Part shown: positions 7,989 through 10,209 of the stretch, piece by piece
Layout: every line of letters starts with the position of its first letter
Position numbering within the stretch: the first letter of the stretch is position 1
Assembly (NCBI GenBank): GCA_945910925.1
Contig: CAMDZX010000060.1
Coordinates: 1-10,209 of the forward strand
Length of the DNA stretch: 10,209 nt
Reading direction: 5' to 3'
Source of the DNA: an uncultured bacterium
GTDB lineage: Bacteria; Cyanobacteriota; Vampirovibrionia; Gastranaerophilales; Gastranaerophilaceae
Program-made: the position numbers and the translations under genes
The notes under the pieces: generated by a model
What the model saw: only the letters and a program-made list of their open reading frames with translations
What the model was told of the DNA's origin: nothing
The model's database searches: none

Positions 7989-8004
7989 TTAGGGCATGCC
8001 CTAA
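7989..8004. terminator. 16-bp perfect palindrome after flgE, possible weak terminator or protein site
   Basis: TTAGGGCATGCCCTAA is a perfect inverted repeat lying 11 bases after the flgE stop codon. As RNA it could form a 6-bp stem with a CAUG loop. On the plus strand no U-run follows (GTTATTAAAA); on the minus strand it is followed by AATATTTTTG. Its place suggests the end of the flagellar operon, but a DNA-binding palindrome is equally possible. Confidence 0.4.
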
Positions 8005-8145
8005 GTTATTAAAAGTCTTAAAACTCTTGTCAAGAACTTAACAAAACGATAGAACTTTACAAAACTTAATAAATTAAAAACATGCTGTATTCCATGCAAA
8101 TCATGGGTTTCGGCAATCCAAGAAAGGAGGGAAAAGTTTTACAAT
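8005..8145 (+). other. Leader-like non-coding stretch with small hairpins and an orphan Shine-Dalgarno sequence
   Basis: No gene fits between flgE and yggS. A second candidate promoter, TTGTCA (8027-8032) and TAGAAC (8050-8055) with a 17-base spacer, could start a leader near 8062. That leader would contain a CCATG/CATGG hairpin (8092-8106, loop CAAAT), a GGGTT/AATCC hairpin (8105-8119, one G-U pair), which overlaps the first by two bases so that the two would compete, and then AGAAAGGAGG (8121-8130), a 10-base match to the 16S anti-Shine-Dalgarno. The first usable start codon after it is TTG at 8145, 14 bases away, which opens an 11-codon frame ending at 8180. I do not recognise a known riboswitch. 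Confidence 0.3.
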
Positions 8146-8152
8146 TGAATAT

Positions 8153-8181
8153 TTGTCTTATCATGAGCGATAAGATATAAT
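8153..8181 (+). promoter_or_regulatory. Promoter of yggS-sepF with an inverted repeat in the spacer
   Basis: The -35 box TTGTCT (8153-8158, 4 of 6) and a perfect -10 box TATAAT (8176-8181) are 17 bases apart, giving a start near 8188 and a leader of about 18 bases carrying the yggS ribosome site. Between the boxes lies the inverted repeat CTTATC (8157-8162), 6-base gap, GATAAG (8169-8174), well placed for an operator. Confidence 0.65.
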
Positions 8182-8205
8182 TTTAGAATGTAGAGGAGAT
8201 TTGCA

Positions 8206-8871
8206 ATGTCAATAGAGAGTGTAAAAGAAAATCTTCTACGTGTAAGAAAAACAATCGTACCTTATACACCAAATATAATTGCTGTAACAAAGTATTACGG
8301 ACTTGAGGCTATAACAGATGCATATGGCGCAGGTTTGAGAAATTTTGGAGAGTCCAGAGCGAATGATGCTATTCAAAAAATTGAGGCATTACCTGAGGAA
8401 ATTCGACAAAATTCAACATTCCATTTTATCGGTCATTTGCAAACAAACAAAGTCAATAAGGTCGTAAAGTATTTTGATTATATCCAATCAGTCGATTCTC
8501 TGCATTTGGCAGAAGTTATTTCTGAATCCGCAAAAGTATTGGATAAAGTTCAAAAAGTCTTGTTGCAAATAAATATATCAGGAGAAGTCCAAAAGTTTGG
8601 ATTTAGTGAGAGAGAGCTTTATGATAACTTAGAAAAACTTTTAAAACTTAGCAATCTTGATATATGCGGGTTTATGTGTATGGCACCTTTAGGGGCGTCG
8701 GAAGAGGAACTCGATGAGGTATTTAAGAAGGCTGAACAAATCAAAACAGACGTAAACAAGAAATACAGCTTGAACTTGAAGGAATTATCAATGGGTATGA
8801 GCGATGATTACGAGAGAGCAGTAGCGAACGGTGCTACAATGATACGTTTAGGAAGAATATTATTTAAATAA
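8206..8871 (+). CDS. yggS: YggS/PipY-family pyridoxal phosphate homeostasis protein
   Basis: This is a cytoplasmic PLP-binding protein of the PLPBP family (YggS, YlmE, PipY), which has no known enzyme activity and keeps PLP and amino/keto acid pools balanced. The 221 residues form the single alanine-racemase-like barrel. K29 in AVTKYYG is the PLP-binding lysine; the more usual form is VSK. Other family marks are NFGESR (46-51), HFIGHLQTNK (73-82), QINISGE (121-127), GFMCMAP (155-161) and SMGMSDDYERAV (195-206), and GATMIRLGR (209-217) forms the phosphate-binding end. The ATG at 8206 has GAGGAG (8193-8198) upstream. The next gene is sepF, 11 bases away. This pairing is known in Firmicutes (ylmE-sepF) and in cyanobacteria, where pipX often precedes it; no pipX fits in the gap here. 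Confidence 0.95.
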   Translation: MSIESVKENLLRVRKTIVPYTPNIIAVTKYYGLEAITDAYGAGLRNFGESRANDAIQKIEALPEEIRQNSTFHFIGHLQTNKVNKVVKYFDYIQSVDSLHLAEVISESAKVLDKVQKVLLQINISGEVQKFGFSERELYDNLEKLLKLSNLDICGFMCMAPLGASEEELDEVFKKAEQIKTDVNKKYSLNLKELSMGMSDDYERAVANGATMIRLGRILFK

Positions 8872-8882
8872 TCGGAGGAAAG

Positions 8883-9371
8883 ATGACAATAACAGAAAAA
8901 TTGAGCGGAATAGTTGATTTTTTGACTCAAGGTCTAACCAGAGACGAAGATGAAGATGCTTTCGATTTTGGTGGCGATGAAGAATATATTGAAGATGGGA
9001 ATGCTCTAAGAATTTCTAAACCTGAGTATTCAACCAGAACAGAAAGCCCTAGAGAAATGAAGGTTGTTAATCATCCTAATTACAGAGGGTATGAAGTAAT
9101 GATAGTAGAACCTCGTTCTTTTGGTGAAGCAGGTCAAATGGTTAAACATTTGAAGGATAAAAAAACTGTTGTTTTAAATCTTCATTTGTTAGACAAAGAC
9201 CAATCACAAAGAACAATTGATTTTGTTTGCGGTGCTGCTCACGCTCTTAACGGTACAGCACAAAAAGTGGGCGAAATGGTATTCATCTTTACTCCAAATA
9301 ATGTTGCTTTGTCAGTAGATGCTCAAGCACAAAGCAAATTTGCAGAATCTTTATGGAATAAACCATTATAA
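8883..9371 (+). CDS. sepF: Cell division protein SepF
   Basis: SepF binds the C-terminal tail of FtsZ and anchors the Z-ring to the membrane, in organisms where it can replace or aid FtsA. The protein has 162 residues. The N-terminal 17 residues (ITEKLSGIVDFLTQGL) fit the amphipathic membrane helix, followed by an acidic linker (20-40, rich in Asp and Glu). The SepF domain spans about 70-142, with VEPRSFGEA (75-83), the VVLNLHLLD strand (96-104) and DFVCGAAHALNG (113-124), where G117 sits at the usual dimer and polymer interface. The short C-terminal extension ends WNKPL. A strong GGAGG (8874-8878) lies 4 bases before the ATG. It is co-transcribed with yggS and followed by a clear terminator. 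Confidence 0.94.
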   Translation: MTITEKLSGIVDFLTQGLTRDEDEDAFDFGGDEEYIEDGNALRISKPEYSTRTESPREMKVVNHPNYRGYEVMIVEPRSFGEAGQMVKHLKDKKTVVLNLHLLDKDQSQRTIDFVCGAAHALNGTAQKVGEMVFIFTPNNVALSVDAQAQSKFAESLWNKPL

Positions 9372-9404
9372 TATATAAATTGATTTGTGATAGTTGGATT
9401 TTTA

Positions 9405-9428
9405 GGATGCTTGTGCATCCTTTTTTTT
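9405..9428 (+). terminator. Intrinsic terminator of the yggS-sepF operon
   Basis: Perfect 6-bp stem GGATGC/GCATCC with a TTGT loop, followed at once by eight T. It lies 33 bases after the sepF stop codon. Confidence 0.9.
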
Positions 9429-9433
9429 ATGTA

Positions 9434-9476
9434 AAACAAAGAGGGTGTCCATGACTTCCGGGACACCCTTTTGTTT
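9434..9476. terminator. Bidirectional intrinsic terminator between sepF and the convergent gene
   Basis: GGGTGTCC (9443-9450) pairs perfectly with GGACACCC (9461-9468) around a 10-base loop. The stem extends by one A-T pair and, past one bulged G (9441), by AAACAAA/TTTGTTT. Thus T-rich tracts follow the stem on both strands (TTTTGTTT on plus, TCTTTGTTTT on minus). It lies 75 bases past the stop of the minus-strand gene and backs up the first sepF terminator. Confidence 0.85.
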
Positions 9477-9551
9477 GGTGGTAAATTATATTTTGAGTCT
9501 TTTAAATTAATCCTTTCTTTTAACTTAACTATAACTAAATTCTTATTTAAC

Positions 9552-10209
9552 TTATGAGAACAGTTTGAATGTTCTGTCAACGTTGTCTTTTGCAACTGTT
9601 TTCAACGTATCGATTTCTGTTTTGATAGCGTTTCTTTCCTGTTCCATAGCTGCTAAGTCGGTATCAAATTTCTTGTCTTTATTGTTGATTTTTCTCATAT
9701 CTGCTTCGTACTTAGCTTCAGCTTTCTTGAGGTCAAGTTCGTCTGAAACTTCTTGTAACGAAGTATCTGTTGCGATATTGACTTCTGAGAATGTACCGTT
9801 ATACATTGGTTTTTCAAATACGATAAACCCTGCTTCAACCATATTTCTCAAAACTTCAACATTAGTTACATCAATGTCCTTTAAAGTAGTATCACTTGTT
9901 GTTTCAAATTTCTTACCTTTAGCTACTTTACCATCTGCAGATACTTCAGAAACTAAGTATGTATCATTATTGACAGTAACAATATCACCGACTTTACCAA
10001 TCGGACCATCTGATATGGTAGTCTCTGTTTGAGGGGTCTTTAATTTTGTACCATCATAACCGGCACAATCAATCCAAGTATTACCTTTCAAAACTTTGAT
10101 TGTGTAGCCTGCATCCATAAGTGTTTTAATACTTGCGTCTACATAATTTGCAGCGCCGTCTGCGCCGATTTGTTTGAATTGTACTTTTTGCTTGTTAAGA
10201 GCGTCTTCA
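9552..10209 (-). CDS. Unrecognised protein with C-terminal coiled coil, 5' truncated
   Basis: The frame is open to the right edge, so the ATG at 10118 is internal and the true start lies outside; 218 residues are visible. I cannot assign a function. The first part is beta-rich and polar, with two similar segments, VDASIKTLMDAGYTI and NVEVLRNMVEAGFIV, each followed by a short strand-turn-strand, which suggests a duplicated small fold. About 65 residues at the C-terminus form a strongly charged heptad-like helix (from DELDLKKAEAKYEADM through DLAAMEQERNAIKTEI) and end in a sharp aromatic motif, DRTFKLFS. No membrane segment or signal peptide is visible, but the N-terminus is missing. From memory, tails of this type recur in hypothetical proteins of gut Vampirovibrionia; this could not be checked. 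The gene converges on sepF and ends at a shared terminator. Coding is well supported by codon pattern and length. Confidence 0.8.
   Translation of the reverse strand, partial: EDALNKQKVQFKQIGADGAANYVDASIKTLMDAGYTIKVLKGNTWIDCAGYDGTKLKTPQTETTISDGPIGKVGDIVTVNNDTYLVSEVSADGKVAKGKKFETTSDTTLKDIDVTNVEVLRNMVEAGFIVFEKPMYNGTFSEVNIATDTSLQEVSDELDLKKAEAKYEADMRKINNKDKKFDTDLAAMEQERNAIKTEIDTLKTVAKDNVDRTFKLFS

Noticed and set aside
7978..8205. Possible pipX gene before the yggS homologue, as in cyanobacteria
   Set aside because: The gap of 228 bases is shorter than a pipX gene (about 270 bases) and has stops in all plus-strand frames; no PipX-like sequence was seen.
9323..9595. Minus-strand 90-codon open frame overlapping the end of sepF, both terminators and the end of the coiled-coil gene
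   Set aside because: It crosses two strong intrinsic terminators and two better-supported genes, has no ribosome site, and shows no family-like sequence.

Overview
The window is AT-rich bacterial chromosome that carries core cell-envelope, flagellar and cell-division genes. No phage, insertion sequence, CRISPR, tRNA or rRNA was seen. The mix suggests a non-photosynthetic relative of cyanobacteria, such as gut Vampirovibrionia (Melainabacteria, Gastranaerophilales). The clues are a yggS/pipY-sepF pair as in cyanobacteria and Firmicutes, a fliJ-fliK-flgD-flgE order, an S13 carboxypeptidase and acyltransferase that fit a diderm envelope, and low GC. This placement is inferred from gene content and protein style and has not been tested by a search.

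Left part (1-3316). The window opens inside a plus-strand gene, the C-terminal part of a probable NTP_transf_5 nucleotidyltransferase that ends at 504. Facing it, only 7 bases away, is the end of a minus-strand operon of three overlapping genes: a DUF374 lysophospholipid-acyltransferase-like protein, a nitrilase-superfamily amidase, and a periplasmic D-Ala-D-Ala carboxypeptidase (PBP4/DacB type). The operon has a good sigma-70-like promoter placed so that transcription should begin at or next to the first start codon, which lacks a Shine-Dalgarno sequence. A leaderless mRNA is therefore likely.

Middle part (3460-7977). A tightly packed plus-strand flagellar operon encodes FliJ (export chaperone/ATPase stalk, TTG start), a long and very acidic FliK (hook-length ruler), a short FlgD (hook cap) and FlgE (hook). 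Together they export, cap, build and measure the hook. The upstream fliF-fliI genes that often precede fliJ are not here; the unit begins at a divergent intergenic region.

Right part (7978-10209). A 228-base gap holds a 16-bp perfect palindrome, small hairpins, an orphan 10-base Shine-Dalgarno match, and a near-consensus promoter with an inverted repeat in its spacer. That promoter drives yggS (PLP homeostasis) and sepF (FtsZ membrane anchor). Two strong intrinsic terminators follow, the second bidirectional, because a convergent minus-strand gene enters from the right edge. That gene encodes an unrecognised protein with a coiled-coil tail and is cut off at its 5' end.

I found no convincing new multi-gene system. 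The items most worth following up are the probable leaderless operon, the orphan leader region before yggS, and the unknown coiled-coil protein at the right edge.
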